This document shows positions 22,701 to 33,535 of a DNA stretch of 64,000 bases, piece after piece; position 1 is the first letter of the stretch, and every line of letters begins with the position of its first letter. The DNA is from Strigamia acuminata (lineage: Eukaryota > Arthropoda > Chilopoda > Geophilomorpha > Linotaeniidae): the NCBI GenBank assembly GCA_949358305.1, contig OX442314.1, forward strand, positions 30,055,118 to 30,119,117, in the 5' to 3' direction. Position numbers and translations under genes: made by a program. The notes beneath the pieces were generated by a model that saw nothing but the letters and a program-made list of their open reading frames with translations, did no database searches and was not told the DNA's origin.

Positions 22701-22830
22701 TCAGTCCATATCGTTAAGAATGATATTGTCAGAGTCAATAGACTCTGATATTGTAGAGAAATAAGCCTAATCTGCACTCTCTTTGTTGCAAGTCATACGT
22801 TTTGTGGATTGTTGAGGATTCTGGCAACAG

Positions 22831-23590
22831 ATGGCGGAGACACTCACGAATATCTCCTCTTCAGCCACTGTAGTGGAGAGATTGACGGATAGGAATTATT
22901 TCCTATGGAAAACAAGGTTGAGAGCTGTTCTCAAGACCAAGGGGCTGTGGAAGACAGCAATTGAAGTCGGAGGACCGGAGAAAGGACGCCCGGGACAGGT
23001 GAATTACGCGCAAATGAAGGCGATCTGGGAATGGAGAAAAAGAATGATGATGTGATGGGAGTATTACTTTTATCATTGTCTCCGGAGCAGGTAGTACGGC
23101 ATAGCACTGAGACAATATGCCAAACTAATATGGGAGAAGATAGAAGAGGACATGGGACCCAAAAACGAATACGAAAAGGTCAAGGTTGGAGTAGAGTTGG
23201 CCAAGCTGAAGATGGGTGACAAAGAGACTGTGGACAAGTTTCTAAATTGGGCTGATGCGATTGGGAACTCGACTGTTATGTCACCCAAGGCCTGAGAGAG
23301 GAGTTCGAGTACACATATGCATTTTTGAGGGACAACCGGACATCACTTTGACCGTGGTGCGAGTGGCACTCAAATATGAAGAAACAAGATTGGAAGGAAA
23401 GAAAAACGTCGAAATGAAGCAGAGAGTGCATATAGGGCTCGTCCACGAGGCAAGAGTAACATCGAATGCTTCAATTGTCACCAGGCTGAAGTTGGCACCA
23501 CATTCACATTCACCCAAACTACAGATAGAACAAATCCCAATTTTTTTTACCACAGCTTTCAATGGTTTTTACACGAAAAGATAGAGGACT
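22831..23590 (+). pseudogene. Ty1/copia-type gag remnant
   Basis: The frame starting at ATG 22831 has the copia Gag signature (VERLTDRNYFLWKTRLRAVL, KTKGLW). The similarity continues downstream in shifted frames (VDKFLNWADAIGNS, then a decayed CFNCHQ zinc knuckle near 23470) with several stops. It is a fragment: no protease, integrase or reverse transcriptase is nearby. Gag would package element RNA; this copy is inactive. Confidence 0.75.
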
Positions 23591-23594
23591 TTCT

Positions 23595-23845
23595 CCTAAA
23601 CAAACCGTGAACAGCACAAGTCTCTACTCCTCTTAGTTTTCGAGCAGCAAGCATTTGAATATGACACAAAAAAGACTTGTACTAAATTTCTAAATCTGGT
23701 GCCACAACTTCAAACCCCAATATCCAAACAACCTAATCACGGATTTTTTTATTAAAAAAATCAAACGATATAGAGGACCTTCTCTACAAACCCTGAAAGG
23801 CAAAACACTCTACCCCTCTTAGTTTTCGAGCGGCGGACACTTAAA
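23595..23845. repeat. Direct repeat pair (TTAGTTTTCGAGC flank)
   Basis: Two related segments, about 23580-23665 and 23765-23850, share TAGAGGAC, CTACYCCTCTTAGTTTTCGAGC and CATTTRAA blocks. They may be a remnant of a longer tandem repeat next to the copia fragment. Confidence 0.45.
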
Positions 23846-24140
23846 CATTGGATGGGGAGCCTGATGGGGAGCCTGGTGGGAGCCTGATGGGGAGCCTGAT
23901 GGGGAGCCTGATGGGGAGCCTGATGGGGAGCCTGAGAGGGAGCCTGAGGGGGAGCCTGATGGGGAGCCTGATGAGGAGCCTGATGGGGAGCCTGAGGGGA
24001 AGCCTGATGGGGAGCCTGATGGGGAACCTGCTGGGAAGCCTGCTGGGGAGCCTGCTGCTGGGGAGCCTGCTGCTGGGGAGCCTGCTGCTGTGGAGCCTGC
24101 TGCTGGGGAGCCTGCTGCTGGGGAGCCTGCTGCTGGTCAC
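23846..24140. repeat. GC-rich minisatellite (GGGGAGCCTGAT / GGGGAGCCTGCTGCT)
   Basis: About 14 units of 12 bp (GGGGAGCCTGAT) pass into 15-bp units (GGGGAGCCTGCTGCT). Long frames on both strands, including one rich in QAP, come from the period and lack any other gene signal. It ends at the 3' flank of SELENBP1 copy 2. Confidence 0.85.
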
Positions 24141-24256
24141 CCATAAATTAGAGCTCGCAAGCTTTTGATTGAAACAAATTTTAATGTATACAATATACGA
24201 AACTGAAATTGCAACAATTTTTTTTATAACATCAACTGGCAATATAAGCATTTGAT

Positions 24257-27200
24257 TTACAACCAAATGTCTGAGGTGCAATCCCCACCAGGATATCTCA
24301 TTTCATGGGCCAACACTGGCCCGTTCGGCTCTGCACCGAAATCCACAATAAATTTTTCGTTAAGTCTCAATCCGCCATCTTTTGTATCAACATCAACCTG
24401 CAGCATAACGCTTCCTTTTCTAAAAATAAAACAAAATTTAATCCAAACAACAAGTAAATCACTCATTGCGAATAATTACTTTGTCATATTGAGATAAAAT
24501 TGTTTATCGTAAGAAGTGTACAAAGATGTCGTCACATAAAGGCGTTTTCCATCTAAACTCAACTGTATCATCTGTGGTCCTCCTTCGACTGGAATACCTT
24601 TGACTTTCAATTGCTCAGGCTGTAAAGTCAAACGATTCAATCATTAATATACCAACACAAAAAAAGAGGGAAAAGATCTTACTTGTTTTTCAGGAGGATG
24701 AACAACAACAGGACCGTTAGTACACAGACTGCCACTGATAAAAATCTGTCCCACAAGTTTGGGATTCTTGGTGTCTTGGATGTCGTATTGACGGATATCA
24801 CCTTGAAGCCAATTACTGAAGTACAAGTACTTATCATCCAGAGATATTAAAATATCAACTATCAGACCTGAAACGGCAAATAATCGACAACAAAAAATTC
24901 ATTATATTGCGGTTCGTCATAACGAGGTTCGAAAGTATATCCTTATTTCTCTCACTTGGCATTTGACCGAGTAACCAATTTGTTACATTCTTGGCAGGAA
25001 TTGATATCACCGGTTTGGCATTCCACTTTTCATTCTAAAAACAAACAAAATTAGATAACAAACAAAATAAATTATATAAACTGGTCAAAATACCTCTTTA
25101 AAGAAATGAACAATTGTGGATCCCAAAGCACATCCTACATAGCCTTCACTTGCATCTGGATTGTGCAGAAAGCGAATCTCTAATGGCATTACACATTGAG
25201 ACCCTAAGTCGATTGTTTCCATCAATTTATGCTCGCTCCAACTCCACACATTCAAGCTTTGTCCATATAAGCCTTCGGCAACATGCTCCGGATTGAAGCC
25301 GCTCCTGAATGCTTTCGGTGCACCCCATTCTGAACTTATAAGAACATCGTGTCGTGGTTGATACCAGAAATCGTAACCAAACTTAATGCTTTCTTTCTCC
25401 CAGGTTCCTTTGAATTCGAATGTACTGCCATCCAGTAACACGAAACTTCCTATTAATTTAAGACAAATAATATAACCGTCATTCAGTTATCCTTTTCTTG
25501 TGGTCCAATCTATCCAGAATTCTCGATACTAAATTTGTTCCCAGTCCAGCCTTGGGTGCCCCTTGCCCGTGTCGTAATTGAGATACTTTCTGCGGCTTTA
25601 CACCATTAGTTACCATTTACCGAAAGCAACCTTTGCGTTGATTAAATTTCATTTTCTAACCTTTCGAGTTGCCGTCGTTGTCTCCCATCGTACTTATCAT
25701 AACATCACCGTTCGGAAGGCAGTGAGTAGTATGAGGCGCACTGGAATTGCAACTGTGAAGTACTTCCGGTTCCACCACCTGTATTTAAATTTAAACTTCA
25801 CCAAATGTTTTTTACTATAAGATTAATTACCAGATTAATTACCTTAAAGATGGAAGGGGCCTTTGGGTTAGTCATTGTATCGATCACATAAATACGGTCA
25901 CTGTTCAAGCAAGGCAGCACCAAGCGATTGCGGCTTTTTGTGGTATCGCCGAAGCACCCGCTGCAAGCATTCCATCCAGAATGATGCAATTCATCTCCTA
26001 GATTTGGCATAGGCAAGCGATGGATCACCTGTTAATTAAATTCATTACATGACGCAAGAAGCTGCATTCAAAAAAGTTTTTTCCGTTGTTATATTGTTCG
26101 GTGTGTCACCGTCAGGTGGCGCACAAGCATATTTGAACATATATTATACAAGGTGTATCAGAATTCATGTTACACAGAAACAGGGGGTATAGAGAGAGAC
26201 CAGGAGATCACATTTCCACTAATCAATTATTCCAAAAAAATTTCCCATTTTGTTACAACCTCAAAAACAATGGAAGATTTCAAATATCGCGCCTCACGCA
26301 TATCGCCCACATTTGCCAGGTTTTAGCCCAATTCTCAAATAAAAAGATACAAACCTATCATTTTAATGTTAAAGAATCACAAAAAAAAACCATAAATCCG
26401 GGAAAACTAAAAGAAATCATTTATGTAAAAGATTAATTTCCTTAAATTATTTACCAAGCTGTGCATTGATGCACATGTTGGACATGTAGAGCATCTCTTG
26501 TAATAAACTTCTGCTGTTGGCTACCGATTGTGTCTTTTTATTTGAGAATTACGCTTTAACCTGGCAAATGTGGGCGATATGCGTGAGGCGCGATATTTGA
26601 AATCTTCCATTGTTTTTGAGGTTGTAACAAAATGGGAAATTTTTTTGGAATAATTGATTCGTGGAAACGTGATCTCCTGGTCCCTCTCTATACCCCCTAT
26701 TTCTGTGTAACATAAATTCTGATATACCCTGTATATCAGAATGTAACTAATAAGAGAATAAATCTCACTTCTGTTTAACGTGGAAATATAACACGTGTGT
26801 CCAATTTTATCTCCAACCAAATCTTAATGCAAATAACCCCATGCATCCAAGCATAATCTCAACATTTTCAAACTGTTTGTATTTTAAGATATACCGATAT
26901 GTTATATTCCAAGGTCCAACTCGATTAATAATTACCGTCCAAAATACAAACTAACAAAATGCTCTCCGGACTCACACGAGACCAGTGCTTCTCAAACTAC
27001 ACAAAGTCACAAACCAGTATTTTTTAAACCAATGTTCAACCAATGTTCAACCAATGTTCAACCAATGTTCAACCAATGTTCAACCAATGTTCAACCAATG
27101 TTCAACCAATGTTCAACCAATGTTCAACCAATGTTCAACCAATGTTCAACCAATGTTCAACCAATGTTCAACCAATGTTCAACCAATGTTCAACCAATGT

Positions 27201-29637
27201 TCAACCAATGTTCAACCAATGTTCAATTACACACACTGACTTTTGTACCAAACTTATTTGCGGACTACACTTTTATCCAGGGGTCGGCAACCTGCGGCTC
27301 TTTCGAAGTCAAGATCAGATACCATAATATTGAAACAAAAATGTTAGTGGCTCTTTAAAAACTGGGAAATTTTGTAAATTGTAACTTTTGGCTCTTCCGT
27401 CTCAAAGGGTTGCCGACCCCTGCACTAGACTATCCAGACCCAATCGCATTTTCATACATTCAGTGCCGGATTAAACCCCGGGGAAACCTCTATACAGTGA
27501 AAATCTTGCGGCCCCTTCGCAAAGTAAAGTTTTCTCTTTGCGTCGATTCATTTTTTTCTATCTTCTTGGAAACAATTCACGAAAGCTTGACTGTCATTTA
27601 CTTTCAATATGAAATCGATATCATTTTGACCATAAAAGGCATGGCACTGCATAGATGTCATTTATAATTTACAGCATTTAACAAACACGGTCTCCTATAC
27701 AAACAGCCTTTCGATCCTTTCAATCTTTTTTTTTTTTTTTACATTTTTAGATTTAAAAAAAAGAAGTTTTAAAAGAAATTATTTTTCGGTCAGGTAATGA
27801 TTTTTTAAGCACAAACATATTGGAAAATATATTTTTGAACCGTCTGGGTAGGTCCAACGGCCAAAAAACTGTTATCTTATAATCTACAGCAGGAGTTCTC
27901 AAACTCTATAGCATTGCCATTTATAGCATTGCGACCCATTTCATCATCGGTGCAATAAATTTTTTCAAAATAAACTACCGTATATACTCGCGTATAATGC
28001 GATCCGCGTATAATGCGACCCCCCCATTTTAAGGCGCCTAAAACGAAATAAATGGTGTACGCGCGTATAATGCGAGTTACCATAGTGTTGTGCCACAACA
28101 ATGGAAAAATCAAATCAAATCAAATCAAATTCTCTCGCAGCGGCGGAGTTATTATTTTTCTCGGCAAATGCCACGACACGTAATTTAAACCCGCTTCAAA
28201 CCCCGCTTCAAACGACACACGCTTACGTTTCGGATTGTTGGATTCTTGCATTATTCGATTGTCGGTAGGTTGGATGGTTGTGTTGCGTGTTGTAAGCGAT
28301 GGCCGAAATTATATAGGACGAAATGCGCACGTAATACGGGCGAAATACGAAACGTACCGTAGTACGTACGTTTTGTTAATTTTTTTTTTTTTTTTTTTTA
28401 TTACGCGCGTATAGTGCGACCCCCCCAAACACGGGAACTAATTCTGGCATAAATATTTCGCACTATACGCGAGTATATACGGTACTGACAGATTGTTACT
28501 ATTTTCACAGCCTACAAAATTCATCACTTTGAGGAATTACGATACAAACCTCCATTTTTGGAGCTTTTTCGAGAATTTTGGATTGTTTTTGTAGATTTTG
28601 AGAGATTTTTGGATGATTTTTGTAGATTTTGAGAGATTTTTGGATGATTTTTGTAGATTTTGAGAAATTTTTGGATGGTTTTTGTAGCTTTTGAGAGATA
28701 TTGAGATGGTTTTTGTAGATTTTGAGAGATTTTTAGATGGTTTTTGTAGATTTTGAGAGATTTTTGGATGATTTTTGTAGATGTTGAGAGATTTTAGGAT
28801 GGTTTTTATAGATTTTGAGAAATTTTTGAATGGTTTTTGTAGATTTTGAGAGATTTTTGGTTGATTTTTGTAGATTTTGAGAGATTTTTGGATTGTTTTT
28901 GTAGATTTTGAGAGATTTTCGGATGGTTTTTGTAGATTTTGAGAGATTTTTGGATGGTTTTTGTAGCTTTTGCAAGCCCGCGAGCCTACGAGCATAGGAC
29001 CCTTTCTAGGAAATACCTATGGTGAGGCGAGCATTATTAATGCCCCCACCCCAAAAGTAAAAAAAAAAAAAAAAAAAACCTAAAAAAAATCATTCTAGGC
29101 CGAAATTGCCGCCAATGTCAGTTTGCCAACCTGAGGCGTCCGCTTCTTTGCCTCACAGGTCGGCACGGCCCAGAACCAATTATAGGCAGTAAGTTTGAAT
29201 TGAAATTCTCAAAAATTGAAGAAAAAAAAATAGAAAAAAAAATCTGGGAACGAAAATTTTGCGCGCCAAAAGTGATTGAACACCGGTGCGCCCCACCAAA
29301 AACACGCTCGGACCCCACAGTTTGATCTAAAGTATCTTTGTTCTGCAAATTTCTTTTTTGTCTTTCGATAATTAATACCTGTGAATAAGTGTCCGAGTCA
29401 GGATCCACATCCACAGTTGCTAAATAGTCTGGAAACGACTTCTCCTCTCCAGGATTAATGCAAGGCAAATAAATTATTTTCTCAACCGGGCCGTTCATTG
29501 CAGCCATAGGTGATGCATAGCCTGGTCCATGGTTTGCTCCATGACAACACACATTAGCAGCTGAAAACAATATTCTTATAAATTAATAAATTCGAAACAA
29601 GTTGCTTAAATCCAAAACAAATCATTATCTTACCCAT
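24257..29637 (-). CDS. SELENBP1: Selenium-binding protein 1 / methanethiol oxidase, copy 2
   Basis: Nine exons with the same lengths and phases as copies 1 and 3: 29634-29637, 29379-29560, 25843-26028, 25661-25778, 25094-25449, 24956-25034, 24683-24867, 24480-24619 and 24257-24419. They give 470 residues without a stop. The CSGC pair, [17 protein letters not shown]-independent core blocks and [13 protein letters not shown] terminus are all present, and the donor after exon 3 is a normal GTAATT. Exon 2 starts [15 protein letters not shown]. Intron 2 is 3.4 kb and packed with foldback elements and minisatellites. Promoter features are not obvious. Activity is expected to be that of the family (methanethiol oxidation). 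Confidence 0.93.
26148..26745. mobile_element. Foldback element with about 200-bp inverted repeats (SELENBP1 copy 2 intron 2)
   Basis: The left arm from about 26150 to 26350 (GTGTATCAGAATTCATGTTAC, CAGGGGGTATAGAGAG) returns reversed from about 26535 to 26740 with few changes. The ends start with ACAAGGTGT/ACAGGGTAT. No transposase frame lies between, so it is a non-autonomous element. Confidence 0.75.
27028..27226. repeat. 11-bp minisatellite (CAACCAATGTT)
   Basis: About 18 perfect units in intron 2 of SELENBP1 copy 2. The unit number is not a multiple of three, so all three frames are open and read [11 protein letters not shown]; these are not genes. Confidence 0.95.
27978..28482. mobile_element. 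505-bp TA-flanked MITE (CCGTATATACTCGCG ends)
   Basis: Terminal inverted repeats CCGTATATACTCGCGTATAATGCG and its mirrored right end, flanked by TA at 27976-27977 and 28483-28484. TA target duplication points to the Tc1/mariner/pogo group. No transposase is encoded. Confidence 0.75.
28553..28975. repeat. 31-bp minisatellite (TGTAGATTTTGAGAGATTTT core)
   Basis: About 13 units of 31 bp. A shorter array of the same family lies at 37315-37455 in intron 2 of copy 3, so it predates that duplication. The 152-codon minus-strand frame here reads [17 protein letters not shown]-type repeats and is an artefact. Confidence 0.9.
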
Positions 29638-30049
29638 AATGGGAACGTGATTCTATCGAGTTTTATGCACCGAAATGAGCATGAGCGAATGAAACCTTGA
29701 ACCAGAGGCAATAAAATGGAATGGTCTGTCGACCAATAACACTTCATGTGCTATTAAATTGATTAACGTCACTCGTTCCCACCAGGGCGGCGCTTCTATC
29801 ACTGTCGGGCTAGTTTAACACGTGCTGTAGTAGATTCAAGCAGCTCAAAACATTAAAAACCATTTAAAAACAACATAATAACCAATTGAGTAGGTAAATA
29901 TAACAGAATTGTTAAGTTTGTAATATGTTTTTGTTTCATTTCCCTAAAAAAAAATTTTTCTAGGCCTTGATTGTAATTTTTCACTGTGTTGTTCCATCTG
30001 TTGCAAATTAATATCGATAAAATTAAAACAAGAAAGAAGTCTTGCATGA
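29638..30049. other. Upstream flank of SELENBP1 copy 2
   Basis: Presumed promoter and spacer. TTCTATCGAG just above the start codon is shared with copies 1 and 3, so the proximal promoter was duplicated with the gene. No other gene seen. Confidence 0.45.
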
Positions 30050-30415
30050 AACCATAAGATTGTATAAATTTCTGCAAATCACGATGTTTTGACTGTATTA
30101 AATGTCAAATTTCGCCAATAGATGGCGCCTTTAGTATTTAGCGGTAAATTCAACTAGGAAATTGCCATTTGAATTTAAAATCACATAAAATCATGTTTTA
30201 TGTGAATTTAAAGCCAGAACACACTTTTTCCAATATATTTATTGTAATAATGTTTAATTTAGCAGTTTTTATGATAACTCCAAAGAACTTATCATAAAAC
30301 TAGGTCAGGGGTTTAACTGTCCCTCACACTGGCATCAAGTTCAGACCCCACTTGGATTAAGTGAAAAGACTTAATCCAAAAGTGTCTTGGCTATCCAGTT
30401 CCTGTTCTTCCCTAA

Positions 30416-30976
30416 AGCTAAGTACACATGAGATGATTCCGTGCATGGAATGATCACTTTCCGTGTATGTCCGAAAGTTTGGGTCAGTGTGGTACACATG
30501 GTTCTGCTTACCACACACGGAAACTTTCTGGCGACCGAAATTTTATTCTTTCCGGCAGTGATGGTGCACGGAATAGCTTGAATTGTTTCCGTGCACGAAC
30601 AGATTCTGAGTACCCAGAATGCATTGTGGTAATGCGACCGATCGTGACCGGTCGTACACAAGGTGTGGAGGTGGATACTGAATACAAAGACAGATAATAC
30701 TAAAATTGTGTGATTAATTTATTTTATTATTTATTATTAATTATTAACTTAAAAATAGAGCAATCCATTTATTTTGCACAATCAAACTCCAACATTTTTT
30801 AAAAGTGGTCGCCATTTGTATTTACAACACGTGCACGGATTGTGTGTACCAAACAATTTCCGCGCACGAAATGACACAGCCAAACACACAAGCAGAATCA
30901 TTTCGTTTGCGGCGTGACAACCTGATATTTCAGACTCTGAATATTCAGAGTCTGAAAGTCTCATGTGTACTTAGCT
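30416..30976. mobile_element. 561-bp MITE with TAA target duplication (PIF/Harbinger-like)
   Basis: Ends AGCTAAGTACACATGAGA and its mirror TCTCATGTGTACTTAGCT, flanked by TAA at 30413-30415 and 30977-30979. The related repeat at about 56800 is uninterrupted at this point and serves as an empty site. Three-base TWA duplications are typical of PIF/Harbinger elements. Confidence 0.75.
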
Positions 30977-32295
30977 TAAGAGAGAGCTAGGTTCTGCGTA
31001 TCCAGTTCCTGTTGACCACCTGGAAAGTCACTAATGAGGAATGCGTCATGAGTATCCAATCTCTGTGCACAGGGATTGGAGGGATTCTGGTAACGAATAT
31101 TCCCATTGGGGCAGTGGTCAATCCAATTGTTCGACTAGAGTATACATTTTTTCAGCTATTAACCAATTTCTTTCAACAATTTACCAAGTTTTAACTAGAA
31201 CGTTTGTTAGATACATAAAATTCGAGTGATTTCTTAAGTTATCTTCTCATTTGAAAAGTTTCTAAGCCAAGAAATCATAATCAACTAACGTTTTAAACCT
31301 TTTTCTCAAAACTTTTCAGCAAGAGATAATTTTTTAAAAACAGTTGTAAACTATATGGATTGTGCTCTACAACTTTCTAATTCACCTTTTCTCTCTATCT
31401 ATCAAGGTTCTCGAGTTACAATATGGATGACATTTAAGATGTCCTCTGAGATCAAGTTGAATGTCGTAATTGGATTTTCCCCAAAATACTACCCTGACAA
31501 TCATTTTGCTAAATCAACATCTAAAACAGTTTGGGAATTATTTACTGTGAACCAGACTTTCTGACCACATACCAAACCGGCAGTCGCCAGCTTTGAATCT
31601 ATCACCATTGTAATACAATTCAGATCACAAACAAACATTTGTAGTCTTGCAATATCTTACAATGTAAAGGGATACAAACTCCCAGTGGACGCTGAGACAA
31701 TTAACCATCAGACAGACGCCCACAATTACCCGAGGTGCAGCTATTTGAAGAATGGGAAGAAAATGGGAGAACTTCAACTTCCTATGGGCAGTTGCATTTT
31801 CTTCCTCACAAGAGAGCATCAAACTGCTAGTTTATTAGTAGACAATAGATAGAATACAGAGAACAATTCTGTTTCATCCTATTTTGGATTGACAATTTTC
31901 TTTCAAAAACTTGAAGATAAAATATTTATGTTTACTTTCTTTTTTAGAAATATTAAATCGAAATATTAAAAGAAACAAAACAACAATTTTTATTCGAAAA
32001 TTTTAAGATAAATTTCTCATGTTTGTTCTTTCTTTTGAGAAGTTAACTAAGAAAATAAATCACGGCTGATGAAGTTACGGACTTATGAAAATTTACATCG
32101 GTTTACACTTGGTGTGGAGATGGGTACTATAATGCCTCCAGGTCCGGGTGCCCGACGACGGCTGTGTAGTCGTGAGGAGATCGTGTCCGGTGATGGGCGT
32201 TTGCCATCGGACGTGATAAAGATTTGTAGATTGTACCTCTGGCGATGACTAGGTCCATTGGGTTTGGTATACTGGGATATGTGTCCGGTGATGGA

Positions 32296-32613
32296 CAGGG
32301 GCGGATCTAGCTTTTTGGGGGCCCTTTATAAAAAAATATATATGTATATTAAAAAGATACAATGACATAACCTGAAACAGTTTCCGTTCCGGAAACCACC
32401 AAATGACATCAAAGATGCTCAATGATGTAAAAAATGTCAAGAAGACGCCAAAGGATGTCAAATGACATAAAAACCGATATTACTTTTACACTTACACGTT
32501 TTATTGCTTCTTAAAACATAACATACTTGTACACTGCGTTGTGTCTTGTTGCCCCCTAGAATTTGGGGGCCCTGGGCTCAAGCCCAATTTGTCCTGATGT
32601 AGATCCGCCCCTG
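32296..32613. mobile_element. hAT-like MITE (CAGGGGCGGATCTA ends)
   Basis: Inverted ends CAGGGGCGGATCTAG and TAGATCCGCCCCTG flanked by 8-base near-identical copies (GTGATGGA at 32288-32295, TTGATGGA at 32614-32621). This is the hAT pattern. A related but damaged end is at about 52710-52770. Confidence 0.75.
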
Positions 32614-32790
32614 TTGATGGATGATGTTTACCATTGGGCTTGGTATAGGAGAAGACCGCACCTGGTGTGAGATTTACCGTCAAGTTCAATATGGTTGTAG
32701 ATCATGTCCGGTGATGAGTGGCGTTGACTATCGGACCGGATGTAATTCAATAGTTATAGACTCATCTTTGGCAGATCATTCGTGGCATTT

Positions 32791-33535
32791 TTATTTTACA
32801 TAATTACCTAAAAATACCGGTTTACCGGTTTTTGAATATTGAATACCGAAATACCGGTTTTTCCAAAAGTCCTGATTTTGAGAAACCCTAGTCGTGCATT
32901 GCAGTGTGTCACTCCGAGGCTACAGAAGACTTCAAATTTTTATTTGATGCTTTAGACTTACAAACCAAACGCCCTAATCGCCGACTGTGCGGAAGCAATA
33001 ACTTGGGCGGGGGAGGAGTTTTTCCAGTTTAGTCTTTTTCGGGGGCGGGAAATACAGTCTTTTTGGGGGGCTAATAAATCGTATCCTTAGTGAATTTAGA
33101 TGGGTAAATTTATAGTATTTTATTTTTATCAGTTATTGACCAATCAGAGCTCAGATTTGATTTTGAAATCAAATAAAAAATCAATCAAATGTAATTTGCT
33201 GTTATTTGTTGCTTCTATCACACGACAGCTGAATGCTGATAGTGTAAAGAAGACTGGGTTGATCAGACATGCAAAAATGACCTGGTCATAATAAGAGTAG
33301 TTTAATTTGTTAATTTTCTCCGGCATTTGAAAGAAGAGCGCAAAGAGATGGCTTCCGGTTCGGCAATTTTGTATCGCTAATGGGTGTCCCAGTTCTTTAT
33401 GTCCAAAATCTGCTGGTCATCCATAAATTAGAGCTCGCAAGCTTTTGGTTGAAACAAATTTTAATGTATACAAAATACGAAACTTAAATTACAACATTTT
33501 TTTTTTAACATCAACTGGCAATATAAGCATTTGAT
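32791..33535. other. Spacer left of SELENBP1 copy 3
   Basis: No gene seen. From about 33095 it resembles 15955-16400, the 3' flank of copy 1, so it is part of the duplicated unit. Confidence 0.5.

Larger units (their letters stand above)
30050..32790. mobile_element. LTR-like repeat, interrupted by MITEs
   Basis: Blocks at 30050-30413, 30980-31130, 32090-32290 and 32614-32770 match a single stretch at about 56450-57310 (for example CTTAATCCAAAAGTG and GGAGATGGGTRMTATRATGCC). This is one copy of a repeated, LTR-like sequence, broken by a TAA-flanked MITE (30416-30976), a hAT-like MITE (32296-32613) and about 950 bp of other AT-rich DNA in the middle. No coding frame survives. Confidence 0.6.

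Noticed and set aside
23761-24281. Gln-Ala-Pro-rich protein gene
   Set aside because: Generated by 12- and 15-bp GC-rich repeats; frames are open on both strands.
27032-27358. Three overlapping frames rich in [11 protein letters not shown]
   Set aside because: An 11-bp unit read in three frames gives the same peptide; no gene signals.
28537-28995. 152-codon lysine/serine-rich minus-strand frame
   Set aside because: Explained by a 31-bp minisatellite within SELENBP1 copy 2 intron 2.
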